From: Aquimarina sp. Aq107
GTDB lineage: Bacteria > Bacteroidota > Bacteroidia > Flavobacteriales > Flavobacteriaceae
DNA: 64,000 nt
Reading direction: 5' to 3'
Assembly: GCF_943733665.1 (NCBI RefSeq)
Contig: NZ_OX030782.1
Coordinates: 5,070,501 to 5,134,500 of the forward strand
Below the pieces are notes generated by a model. That model did not search any database. It had not been told where the DNA came from and saw only the letters and a program-made list of their open reading frames with translations. Shown in pieces: positions 35,232 to 42,372 of the stretch. How positions within the stretch are numbered: the first letter of the stretch is position 1; each line of letters opens with the position of its first letter. A program made the position numbers and the translations under genes.

Positions 35232-35867
35232 ATGAAGGTTTACGAATTAATTAAGCAGTTGATAGATCTAGTAGGAGAGTTTGTAAATGAGCGAAAAAGC
35301 AATGATATACATCTAAAATCCTTTATGAATTGGTTATCTAAGCGTATGGATCAAACTAGTGCTTCGGAAAATTATACTATTACGGGGCATAGTAGAGAAG
35401 CAGAAATAGCCGCACACATTGGTAGATTAAGTAGATATTCTAACACGTATATTAAATCGGCATTAGTTGATTTGCCATTTACTACTGATATGGATTTTGC
35501 TTTTACTGCTATTCTTCATCGATCAGGAAAGATAGGAAAAACGGATTTAATAAGAAAAATGGTGTATGATAAATCTTCTGGAATGGAGGTAATTAAGAGA
35601 CTTCTCAAAAATGAAATCATAGAACAATTTCCAAATCCCGATGATAAAAGAAGTAAACTTTTGCGTCTTACAAAAAAAGGAGAAGAATATGTAATTATGG
35701 CATATGGTGAAGCAAGTAAAGCTGCAAATGTAGTAAGTGGTTGTCTTACAGAAAATGAACAGATATCATTATTGAATACTTTGAAAAAATTAGATGATTT
35801 TCATTTACCTATCTATCTGGAAGAAGAAAAGGATTTAGAAATAATTAGGGAAAAGTATTTTTTATAA
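35232..35867 (+). CDS. MarR-family winged-helix transcriptional regulator
   Basis: A 211-residue protein with a dimerisation helix at the N-terminus and a winged-helix core at about 95-165. The recognition region GKIGKTDLIRKMVYDKSSGM is followed by EVIKRLLKNEIIEQFPNPDD and the wing DKRSKLLRLTKKGEEYV, the MarR hallmark. The N-terminal ~85 residues are longer than in typical MarR proteins. No effector-binding residues can be named. Its divergent arrangement with a TonB-dependent receptor suggests that it controls uptake of the receptor's ligand or responds to it. Confidence 0.9.
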   Translation: MKVYELIKQLIDLVGEFVNERKSNDIHLKSFMNWLSKRMDQTSASENYTITGHSREAEIAAHIGRLSRYSNTYIKSALVDLPFTTDMDFAFTAILHRSGKIGKTDLIRKMVYDKSSGMEVIKRLLKNEIIEQFPNPDDKRSKLLRLTKKGEEYVIMAYGEASKAANVVSGCLTENEQISLLNTLKKLDDFHLPIYLEEEKDLEIIREKYFL

Positions 35868-35967
35868 AGTAAGATAAATCTAATCTTTAAAAATCTTAGT
35901 TGTAATATTCTAATTAATTAAATGTGTAAAATCTAAATCAGTATGTTTATCGTTCCAAATGAAAAGT

Positions 35968-35975
35968 TATTTTTG
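35968..35975 (+). promoter_or_regulatory. Putative -7 box (TATTTTTG)
   Basis: TATTTTTG fits TAnnTTTG and lies 17 nt before the start of the 154-residue unknown gene. It implies a very short leader. No TTG is seen at the usual -33 distance. Confidence 0.4.
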
Positions 35976-35992
35976 GTATCTAAACCTTAATT

Positions 35993-36457
35993 ATGAATTT
36001 AAAACACTCTATTCTAAAAGTGCAAGCAGCTCTTGGTAATGTAAGAGCTATGGAAAAATTACATGTTGATACTTATACAGAGGATATAATCATTAAAGTT
36101 GAAGGTACTCGGGTTGCTACCTCACAATTAAATGAAATCTATATGGATATTGTGGAGTTGGCAGGTTATTATTATATAAAAACTATCGTTTTAGGTAGTT
36201 TTCATATTAAAACTTGGAAAGGAGTTAATCTGTTAATTGGTGGTAGTGATTTTGAGTTAAATTTGGTTTCAGATATGCAGGAGATAGAGTCCGATTTTTC
36301 AAACGTATCAAATAGAAGTATTACCCAAATAGATTTTATTATTGAAGAACAGGATCTTGATAAAATCAAACCATCGAAAATAAATTCAATAACGTTAACC
36401 TCAAAAAAGAAAACTGCTCATTTTGAAAACATTGTAATTCACGATGAAGAAGAATAG
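35993..36457 (+). CDS. Conserved-looking protein of unknown function
   Basis: A 154-residue soluble protein with no signal peptide or membrane segment. The middle (residues 45-110) is predicted mixed alpha/beta with YYYIKTIVLGSFHIKTWKGV and NLLIGGSDFELNLVSDMQEI. The C-terminus is acidic (IVIHDEEE). I do not recognise a domain. It has its own TATTTTTG promoter box and lies between the MarR-type gene and a nitrilase-family amidase (46-nt gap), with which it may be co-transcribed. Codon use is like that of neighbours, so it looks like a resident gene. Confidence 0.75.
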   Translation: MNLKHSILKVQAALGNVRAMEKLHVDTYTEDIIIKVEGTRVATSQLNEIYMDIVELAGYYYIKTIVLGSFHIKTWKGVNLLIGGSDFELNLVSDMQEIESDFSNVSNRSITQIDFIIEEQDLDKIKPSKINSITLTSKKKTAHFENIVIHDEEE

Positions 36458-36503
36458 TTCGTTAAATCTTTTTTGAAAAATGTGATTTCACTATTTTTAA
36501 ACT

Positions 36504-37292
36504 ATGAATGCTACCTTAAATGTTGCTTTAATCCAATCTCATTTGGCGTGGGAAAACCCAGTACAAAATAGAGCTGTTTTTGAACAAAAAATCAATACTA
36601 TAGATACCGAAGTAGATTTAATTATTTTGCCAGAAATGTTCACTACTGGATTCACAATGAATGTTATTGATGTTGCTGAGTCTATGAAAGGAGAAACAAT
36701 CAATTGGCTTCAGAGATTAGCTAAAGAAAAGACTTGTGCAATTGCAGGGAGTATTATTGTAAAGGATGGTGAAAATTATTTTAACCGTTTTTTGTTTGTA
36801 AGTTCTGATGGAACTATTGAGAAATATGATAAGCATCAATTATTTACGCTGGCTAAAGAACAAGAAGTTTTTACAGCAGGTAATGATGAGGTAATTATCA
36901 CATATAAGGGTTGGAAGATTAAACCACAAGTATGTTATGATCTTAGATTCCCTGTTTGGGCCAGAAATACTTCAGGATATGATGTGTTACTTTATGTAGC
37001 CAGTTGGCCAAAACCGCGAGTAAATGCTTGGGATGCTTTATTAAAAGCTAGGGCGATCGAAAACATGTCATATTGTATAGGTGTTAATAGGGTAGGTCTT
37101 GATGGTAAAGGATATGAATATAATGGACATTCTGCAGTTTATGATGTGTTAGGACATTCTGTTTTAGAAGAAAACCCTGTTGAAAAAGAAGCTATATTAT
37201 ATACAACTTTAAATAAATCTTATATAGAAAGAGTGCGCGAAAAACTACCGTTTTTGGCGGATGCAGATTTGTTTCAGATTACTCCAAAATAA
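36504..37292 (+). CDS. Nitrilase-superfamily amidase, YafV/omega-amidase-like
   Basis: A 262-residue carbon-nitrogen hydrolase. The catalytic triad is visible as Glu44 (IILPEMFTTGF), Lys110 (KYDKHQLF) and Cys144 (PQVCYDLRFPVWAR). The sequence style (EMFTTGF, CYDLRFPVW, AWDALLKARAIEN) is that of YafV-like omega-amidases, which hydrolyse 2-oxoglutaramate or 2-oxosuccinamate and act in metabolite repair or methionine salvage. It is cytoplasmic. The 3' end overlaps the convergent lipoprotein gene by 14 nt. Confidence 0.93.
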   Translation: MNATLNVALIQSHLAWENPVQNRAVFEQKINTIDTEVDLIILPEMFTTGFTMNVIDVAESMKGETINWLQRLAKEKTCAIAGSIIVKDGENYFNRFLFVSSDGTIEKYDKHQLFTLAKEQEVFTAGNDEVIITYKGWKIKPQVCYDLRFPVWARNTSGYDVLLYVASWPKPRVNAWDALLKARAIENMSYCIGVNRVGLDGKGYEYNGHSAVYDVLGHSVLEENPVEKEAILYTTLNKSYIERVREKLPFLADADLFQITPK

Positions 37293-38892
37293 AGGTTTGT
37301 TTTAACTCCCAATTAGCTCGTACTTCTATTGCTTCTGGGAAATAAACCACTTTTTCTGGTTGGATTCCTTTAAGGAAATTACCAGTATCCCATATTCCAT
37401 TTTTATTGGAATCTAAAATCACACGTAAGTTATATTTTCCAGGGTCTAAGTTATCAAAAACAGTAGTCTCTTGTTTTGCAACTATTTTTTCAGATATAAA
37501 TTTTCCTTGTTCATCAGTAACCTGAATCAATACGGGATATTCCTTTACATTTTCTAATGTAAAAAATATAGTACCATAATCTGCCAATTTTTTAGTTCTG
37601 AAATTAATACTGATAGTGTCGTTTACATTTCCTATAAAATCTTTAACAGCTTCTGGTAGTAATTGAATATTATATGCATTGCTCTCTGTTCTTTCGAAAG
37701 AAAATCTCGCCTCATTATTAATTTTATCTACTTCCATAGAAAATGGAACTTCTAAAGTATCTTTATCGGTTAACTTAATTAATTTCTCATTAACGGTTTC
37801 TATAGGTGTGCTAGAATAAAGCGTAAAATCTTGGTTAAAAGCTAGGTTTCCTTTAACATTACTGCTAAGCTTTATAGAATCTTTATATTGATCTTTAAAT
37901 CTTGCAACAAGGGTATCTCTGTAATTTCTGGTATTAGTCACTTCAAAAATTAAAGAATCGGCTTGAAAAAAAGGTCTAAACCAGTAGTTCATTGTATCCT
38001 TTACTTTATCAGGGAAAATTCTAGTTTCGAAATTTTCTGGTGCCTTACTTATTAGATTAATTTTCATGTCTTCTAATTCACCTTCATATCCAAAGATAAA
38101 TGCGTTTTTAGAAACTTGTTTTGGTTTAAGTGCTTTGAAATCCAAAACTTCTTCGAACAAATTTATCTTAAAGGTTTTTGCTGTATCTGCAGGCAGCGAA
38201 ATAACATCATCATAAAAACCAATTTTATCTTGCTTAGGTTGATAGGTATAATTAGTAGCCGCGTCTTTAATCGCAATCAATTTATATGTTCCTTCTTTTA
38301 GGTTTTCTAAATCAAAATTAATGCTATCTAGAGTACTTGTAATATATCTTGGAACCTCATTAAAAACTAAAGAATCAGAATATTGTTCGTTTACTTCATA
38401 CAAGGCGACCGTAATAAAAGGGTCTGCTTTTTTTTCTAACGCATCTGCAATAACTCCTTTTATACTAAGTGAATCTAAAGAATCTCCTGTAGAGAATACA
38501 TATTTAAAAAAAGGATTAGGATTTCCCTCGTTATTGTCAACGATACTTTGACCAAAATTGATACTATATGTTGTGTTTTCTAATAAAGTATCTAAAAATT
38601 TAATTTTAAGGTATTTACTAGCACCTCCTAAAGGTGTTATTTCCGGTTTAGGATCCATAGGAGGGGATATGATGATTTGTTTTTGTGGGTCCTTTAGTTT
38701 TACATACTCATCAAAATAAATTCTAATTTCATTTCTATTAAAATTGGTTGAGTAGTTTGGAGGAATGGCTTTTACAAATTTTGGAGGGATTTCATCCTTT
38801 TCTCCACCTGTTATGGTACCCTTTTTGGCACAACCAACGATCAATAAGAAAGAAAAAGCAGTTAGTAATAACGTGTGGGATCTTTTATACAT
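37279..38892 (-). CDS. Ig-like (Big_5) domain lipoprotein
   Basis: A 537-residue outer-envelope lipoprotein with the lipobox LIVGC21. The first domain after it (residues 38-135) has the SbsA Ig-like/Big_5 pattern: PPKFVKAIPPNYSTNFNRNE, IRIYFDEYVKLKDPQ, NTTYSINFGQSIVDNNEGNP. The remainder is beta-rich, with a final prealbumin-like module (LRVILDSNKNGIWDTGNFLK) that resembles domains reporting stiffness or Ca binding. The family is common in Bacteroidota and its role unknown. It probably starts its own transcript, divided from comF by 58 nt. Confidence 0.88.
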   Translation of the reverse strand: MYKRSHTLLLTAFSFLLIVGCAKKGTITGGEKDEIPPKFVKAIPPNYSTNFNRNEIRIYFDEYVKLKDPQKQIIISPPMDPKPEITPLGGASKYLKIKFLDTLLENTTYSINFGQSIVDNNEGNPNPFFKYVFSTGDSLDSLSIKGVIADALEKKADPFITVALYEVNEQYSDSLVFNEVPRYITSTLDSINFDLENLKEGTYKLIAIKDAATNYTYQPKQDKIGFYDDVISLPADTAKTFKINLFEEVLDFKALKPKQVSKNAFIFGYEGELEDMKINLISKAPENFETRIFPDKVKDTMNYWFRPFFQADSLIFEVTNTRNYRDTLVARFKDQYKDSIKLSSNVKGNLAFNQDFTLYSSTPIETVNEKLIKLTDKDTLEVPFSMEVDKINNEARFSFERTESNAYNIQLLPEAVKDFIGNVNDTISINFRTKKLADYGTIFFTLENVKEYPVLIQVTDEQGKFISEKIVAKQETTVFDNLDPGKYNLRVILDSNKNGIWDTGNFLKGIQPEKVVYFPEAIEVRANWELKQTFILE

Positions 38893-38950
38893 AGCTCCGT
38901 TACAATTTTTAAAGACACAAAGAAACGACTATTTATAACAAACAAAAAAT

Positions 38951-39631
38951 CTATAGAGTGATAGCCATAGTCGCAATGCTTATTTTAATACCAGGTATTG
39001 ATTTAAGAGCTTGTATGCAAGCTTCTAAAGTAGCACCTGTAGTTACAATATCATCAACAATCAAAATATGTTTGTTTGCCAATAAAGACTCATTTTGTAT
39101 TCCAAATGTTTCAGAAGTGTTTATCCAGCGTGTAAGACGACTATTTTTCGATTGTTTTTTATTGTAGGAATTTTTTTTCAAAACAAAATCAACGTATTCT
39201 GCGTTCAATTTTTCTGCAATCTCTTGTCCAAACTTTTCCACCTGATTGAACCCTCTTTCTCGTAATCTCTTTGGGTGAAGAGGTACTGGTATTACAGTAT
39301 CAATATTCTGATAAACAGAAGATTGACTTAGTTCTTGACCTAACCAAACACCGAGTTCTTTTCCTATTTCTTCTCTACCTCTATACTTAAGATTATGAAT
39401 CAAATTTTGTACTAAACTATCCTTCTCAAAGAGCAATAAAGAGGTTGCATTTTCTATTTTAGCACGCCCATAAAATACTTTTTCGATCTTTTTAGCGTTA
39501 ACCTTATGGAAATTACCTAAAGGAAGTTTATGTCTACAAGAAGTACATAAAATTCTTTCGTTTTTGTATAACGGGTTGTCACAGGCAGCACAATATATAG
39601 GATAAAATAAATAAGCTAAGTCGCTTAACAT
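38951..39631 (-). CDS. comF: ComF-family amidophosphoribosyltransferase-like protein
   Basis: A 226-residue protein with an N-terminal zinc finger (YCAACDNPLY...ILCTSCRHKL, Cys pairs near residues 14-17 and 29-32) and a C-terminal phosphoribosyltransferase domain whose PRPP loop is ILIVDDIVTTGATLEAC near 190-206. VIPVPLHPKRLRERGFNQ is the classical ComF signature. In competent bacteria ComFC helps move single-stranded DNA into the cytoplasm; in others its role is unclear. It reads in the same direction as the Ig-like lipoprotein gene. Confidence 0.94.
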   Translation of the reverse strand: MLSDLAYLFYPIYCAACDNPLYKNERILCTSCRHKLPLGNFHKVNAKKIEKVFYGRAKIENATSLLLFEKDSLVQNLIHNLKYRGREEIGKELGVWLGQELSQSSVYQNIDTVIPVPLHPKRLRERGFNQVEKFGQEIAEKLNAEYVDFVLKKNSYNKKQSKNSRLTRWINTSETFGIQNESLLANKHILIVDDIVTTGATLEACIQALKSIPGIKISIATMAITL

Positions 39632-39709
39632 ATTAGGTGAATTAACATTAATTATTATATTTAACTAAATTTACTATTTAACGTAACCATCAAAAATTAG
39701 AAATTTATT

Positions 39710-40591
39710 ATGACAACTCAAAACAATAACTTGACCCTTAAGATACTAATCGGTGTTCTGGGAGCTCTTTTATTAATTCTGGGGATCTTCACGTATAAGT
39801 TTTACAACGAAGAAAAGAGAGAAAAAGCAATTTTGCAACAGGAAAAGGATTTAATTGAGAGTGAGCTTGGGGAATTAATTACAAAATATGATAATGCTAT
39901 TGCTCTAAATGAAGTAATGGATGATCATTTATTAAAAGAAAAACAGCGTGTTGTTGTTTTGCTAGATAGTTTAAAAGACTATGATGCTAACGTAGCTTTG
40001 ATCGCAAGGTATAGAAGAGAAGTTAGTAAGTTGAAAAAAGAGCGTGAAAGATTATTTAAACTAGCGGATAGTTTAACAACTGCAAATGCGCAGTTAGCTA
40101 CAGATTTAGATAGTACTTCTACAGCATTGACAGAAAGAATTGTTTTTTCTGATTCTTTAGCAACACAGAATAGTAAATTAGCTGAAATAGTAGAAAGAGG
40201 TTCTGCTCTTCAGGCTTCAGGAATTAAAGCCGAAGGAGTTAGAGTTCGTAATAGTGGAAAAATCACGACTACTTCTAGATCTAGTAGAGCAGAAAAGGTA
40301 AGAGTTTGTTTTACACTTTCACCGAACAAGTTAACTGAAAAAGGAGATAAGGAATTATTCGTTCAGGTAATCAACCCAGAAAACAACCTAATTGGAGATA
40401 AAATTTCTGTAAATTTTGACGATGCTGTATTAACATATAGTGGTCGTAATAAGGTGTTTTATGAGAATGATGCCTTAGATGTGTGTGTTTTAGTAGATAC
40501 TGCAGAAGGTGAATTGATGAAAGGTAATTATGTAGTAAATTTATTCTCTGGACCTAGAATGATCTCTAATACACAGTTTGAATTGAAATAA
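39710..40591 (+). CDS. Membrane-anchored coiled-coil protein of unknown function
   Basis: A 293-residue protein with a short cytoplasmic head, one transmembrane helix (ILIGVLGALLLILGIFTYKF, about 10-29) and a long coiled coil (EEKREKAILQQEKDLIESEL through about residue 175). A C-terminal beta domain (about 190-293) begins VRVCFTLSPNKLTEKGDKEL and has GSK-type strand pairs. Such proteins recur in flavobacteria near comF and glyS, as here, and are annotated only as hypothetical. It is likely anchored in the inner membrane with a periplasmic C-terminal domain. It is followed by a strong terminator. Confidence 0.85.
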   Translation: MTTQNNNLTLKILIGVLGALLLILGIFTYKFYNEEKREKAILQQEKDLIESELGELITKYDNAIALNEVMDDHLLKEKQRVVVLLDSLKDYDANVALIARYRREVSKLKKERERLFKLADSLTTANAQLATDLDSTSTALTERIVFSDSLATQNSKLAEIVERGSALQASGIKAEGVRVRNSGKITTTSRSSRAEKVRVCFTLSPNKLTEKGDKELFVQVINPENNLIGDKISVNFDDAVLTYSGRNKVFYENDALDVCVLVDTAEGELMKGNYVVNLFSGPRMISNTQFELK

Positions 40592-40614
40592 GATAGTTTA
40601 AAATATAGAAAATG

Positions 40615-40649
40615 AACCACCATGTCATTATTGATATGGTGGTTTTTTT
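40615..40649 (+). terminator. Intrinsic terminator of the coiled-coil gene
   Basis: AACCACCATGTCA pairs with TGATATGGTGGTT (one G-U pair) around TTAT, and seven T follow. It lies 24 nt after the stop codon and before the glyS promoter. Confidence 0.92.
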
Positions 40650-40721
40650 ATGTTTTTGTCAGAAATTACTTTATACAGTCATTAATTAAATAAATTCGTT
40701 TTCAATTCTTGTAAATTCAGT

Positions 40722-40729
40722 TATTTTTG
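40722..40729 (+). promoter_or_regulatory. Putative glyS -7 box (TATTTTTG), near-leaderless
   Basis: TATTTTTG ends 4 nt before the glyS ATG (40734). If it is the true -7 box, transcription would start at or within a few nucleotides of the start codon, giving a leaderless mRNA. No clear -33 TTG is present at about 20 nt upstream. Confidence 0.35.
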
Positions 40730-40733
40730 CGCA

Positions 40734-42269
40734 ATGGCAAATCAAGAAGATAAATTTAAAAAAGTTATAGCCCACGCTAAGGAGTATGGGTATATTTTCG
40801 GTTCTAGTGAGATCTATGATGGATTGAGTGCGGTATATGATTATGGACAGAATGGAGCAGAACTTAAAAAAAATATTAGAGAATATTGGTGGAAAAGTAT
40901 GGTGTATATGCACCAGAATATTGTAGGTTTAGATGCAGCCATATTTATGCATCCTACAACATGGAAAGCATCAGGACACGTAGATGCATTCAATGATCCA
41001 TTAATAGATAATAAAGATTCTAAAAAAAGATATAGAGCTGATGTATTGTTAGAAGATTATGCAGAAAAACAATATCAAAAGGCTCAAAAAGAGATAAATA
41101 AAGCTAAAAAGCGATTTGGAGACTCTTTTGACGAAGAACAATATGTTACAACGAATCCAAGAGTTGTAAAATATCTTTCGGAACAACAAAGAGTGTTAAA
41201 ACGTATGGCGAAATCTTTAGAAAGCGAAGATTTAGCTGACGTAAAAGCATTGATAGAAGAGTTAGGTATTGCAGATCCCGAAACAGGATCTAAGAATTGG
41301 ACAGATGTTAGACAATTTAATTTAATGTTTGGAACAAAACTAGGAGCATCTGCAGAATCTGCTACGGATTTATTTTTAAGACCTGAGACTGCTCAAGGTA
41401 TTTTTGTGAATTTTTTGAATGTTCAGAAAACTGGTAGAATGAAGATTCCTTTTGGAATTGCACAAACAGGTAAAGCATTTAGAAACGAAATAGTAGCACG
41501 ACAGTTTATCTTTAGAATGCGTGAGTTTGAACAAATGGAAATGCAGTTTTTTGTGCGTCCGGGAGAAGAAATGAAATGGTATGAGTACTGGAAAGAAACA
41601 CGTTTAAACTGGCACTTATCATTAGGGTTAGGAAAAGAAAATTATCGTTTTCATGATCATGATAAATTAGCGCATTATGCAAATGCAGCGGCTGATATAG
41701 AATTTAATTTTCCATTTGGGTTTAAAGAATTAGAAGGTATTCATTCCAGAACTGATTTTGATCTAAAAGCACACGAGGAATTCTCTGGTAAAAAATTACA
41801 GTTTTTTGATCCTGAATTAAAAGAGAGCTATGTGCCATACGTGGTAGAGACTTCTGTAGGATTAGATAGAATGTTCTTGGCTGTGTTTTCTACCGCTTTG
41901 CAAGATGAACAACTAGAAGATGGATCTAGTAGAGTAGTATTAAAATTACCTGCTGTTGTTGCACCTGTAAAGGCTGCAATTTTACCACTAGTTAAAAAAG
42001 ATGGTCTACCAGAGGTTGCAGAGCAAATTGTAAAAGATCTTAAGTGGAAATTTAATGTTGCTTACGATGAAAAAGATGCGATAGGACGACGTTATAGAAG
42101 GCAAGATGCTGCAGGAACTCCAATATGTATTACTATAGATCACGATACCTTAAATGATCAGACAGTAACTATAAGAGATAGAGATACTATGGAACAGAAA
42201 CGCGTTCCAATTTCAGAACTTAAGTCTATTATTTCTGAAAAAGTAGATGCAGAAAACTGGTTGAAATAA
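40734..42269 (+). CDS. glyS: Glycine--tRNA ligase (dimeric, eukaryote-like)
   Basis: A 511-residue class-II synthetase of the alpha2 type. Motif 1 is at the N-terminal side, motif 2 is seen in QTGKAFRNEIVARQFIFRMRE with FEQMEMQFF, and motif 3 in TSVGLDRMFLAVF. FLRPETAQGIFVNF is characteristic. The C-terminal anticodon-binding domain begins about residue 405 (PVKAAILPLVKKDGLPEV). It charges tRNA-Gly. The short form without the ~100-residue insertion is common in Bacteroidota. It is convergent with the T9SS gene, with a shared terminator. Confidence 0.98.
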   Translation: MANQEDKFKKVIAHAKEYGYIFGSSEIYDGLSAVYDYGQNGAELKKNIREYWWKSMVYMHQNIVGLDAAIFMHPTTWKASGHVDAFNDPLIDNKDSKKRYRADVLLEDYAEKQYQKAQKEINKAKKRFGDSFDEEQYVTTNPRVVKYLSEQQRVLKRMAKSLESEDLADVKALIEELGIADPETGSKNWTDVRQFNLMFGTKLGASAESATDLFLRPETAQGIFVNFLNVQKTGRMKIPFGIAQTGKAFRNEIVARQFIFRMREFEQMEMQFFVRPGEEMKWYEYWKETRLNWHLSLGLGKENYRFHDHDKLAHYANAAADIEFNFPFGFKELEGIHSRTDFDLKAHEEFSGKKLQFFDPELKESYVPYVVETSVGLDRMFLAVFSTALQDEQLEDGSSRVVLKLPAVVAPVKAAILPLVKKDGLPEVAEQIVKDLKWKFNVAYDEKDAIGRRYRRQDAAGTPICITIDHDTLNDQTVTIRDRDTMEQKRVPISELKSIISEKVDAENWLK

Positions 42270-42311
42270 GAGTTTCAATATAAGATATTTCGATACTGGA
42301 ATTAAATACAT

Positions 42312-42350
42312 AAAAAGAGGTCTAAAAATTCAATTTTTAGACCTCTTTTT
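42312..42350. terminator. Bidirectional intrinsic terminator
   Basis: AAAAAGAGGTCTAAAAAT and its exact complement ATTTTTAGACCTCTTTTT flank a short TCA loop, and T-runs follow on both strands. It ends glyS on the plus strand and the frameshifted T9SS gene (stop at 42373) on the minus strand. Confidence 0.95.
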
Positions 42351-42372
42351 TTAGTTTAGAATTTAACTACAA

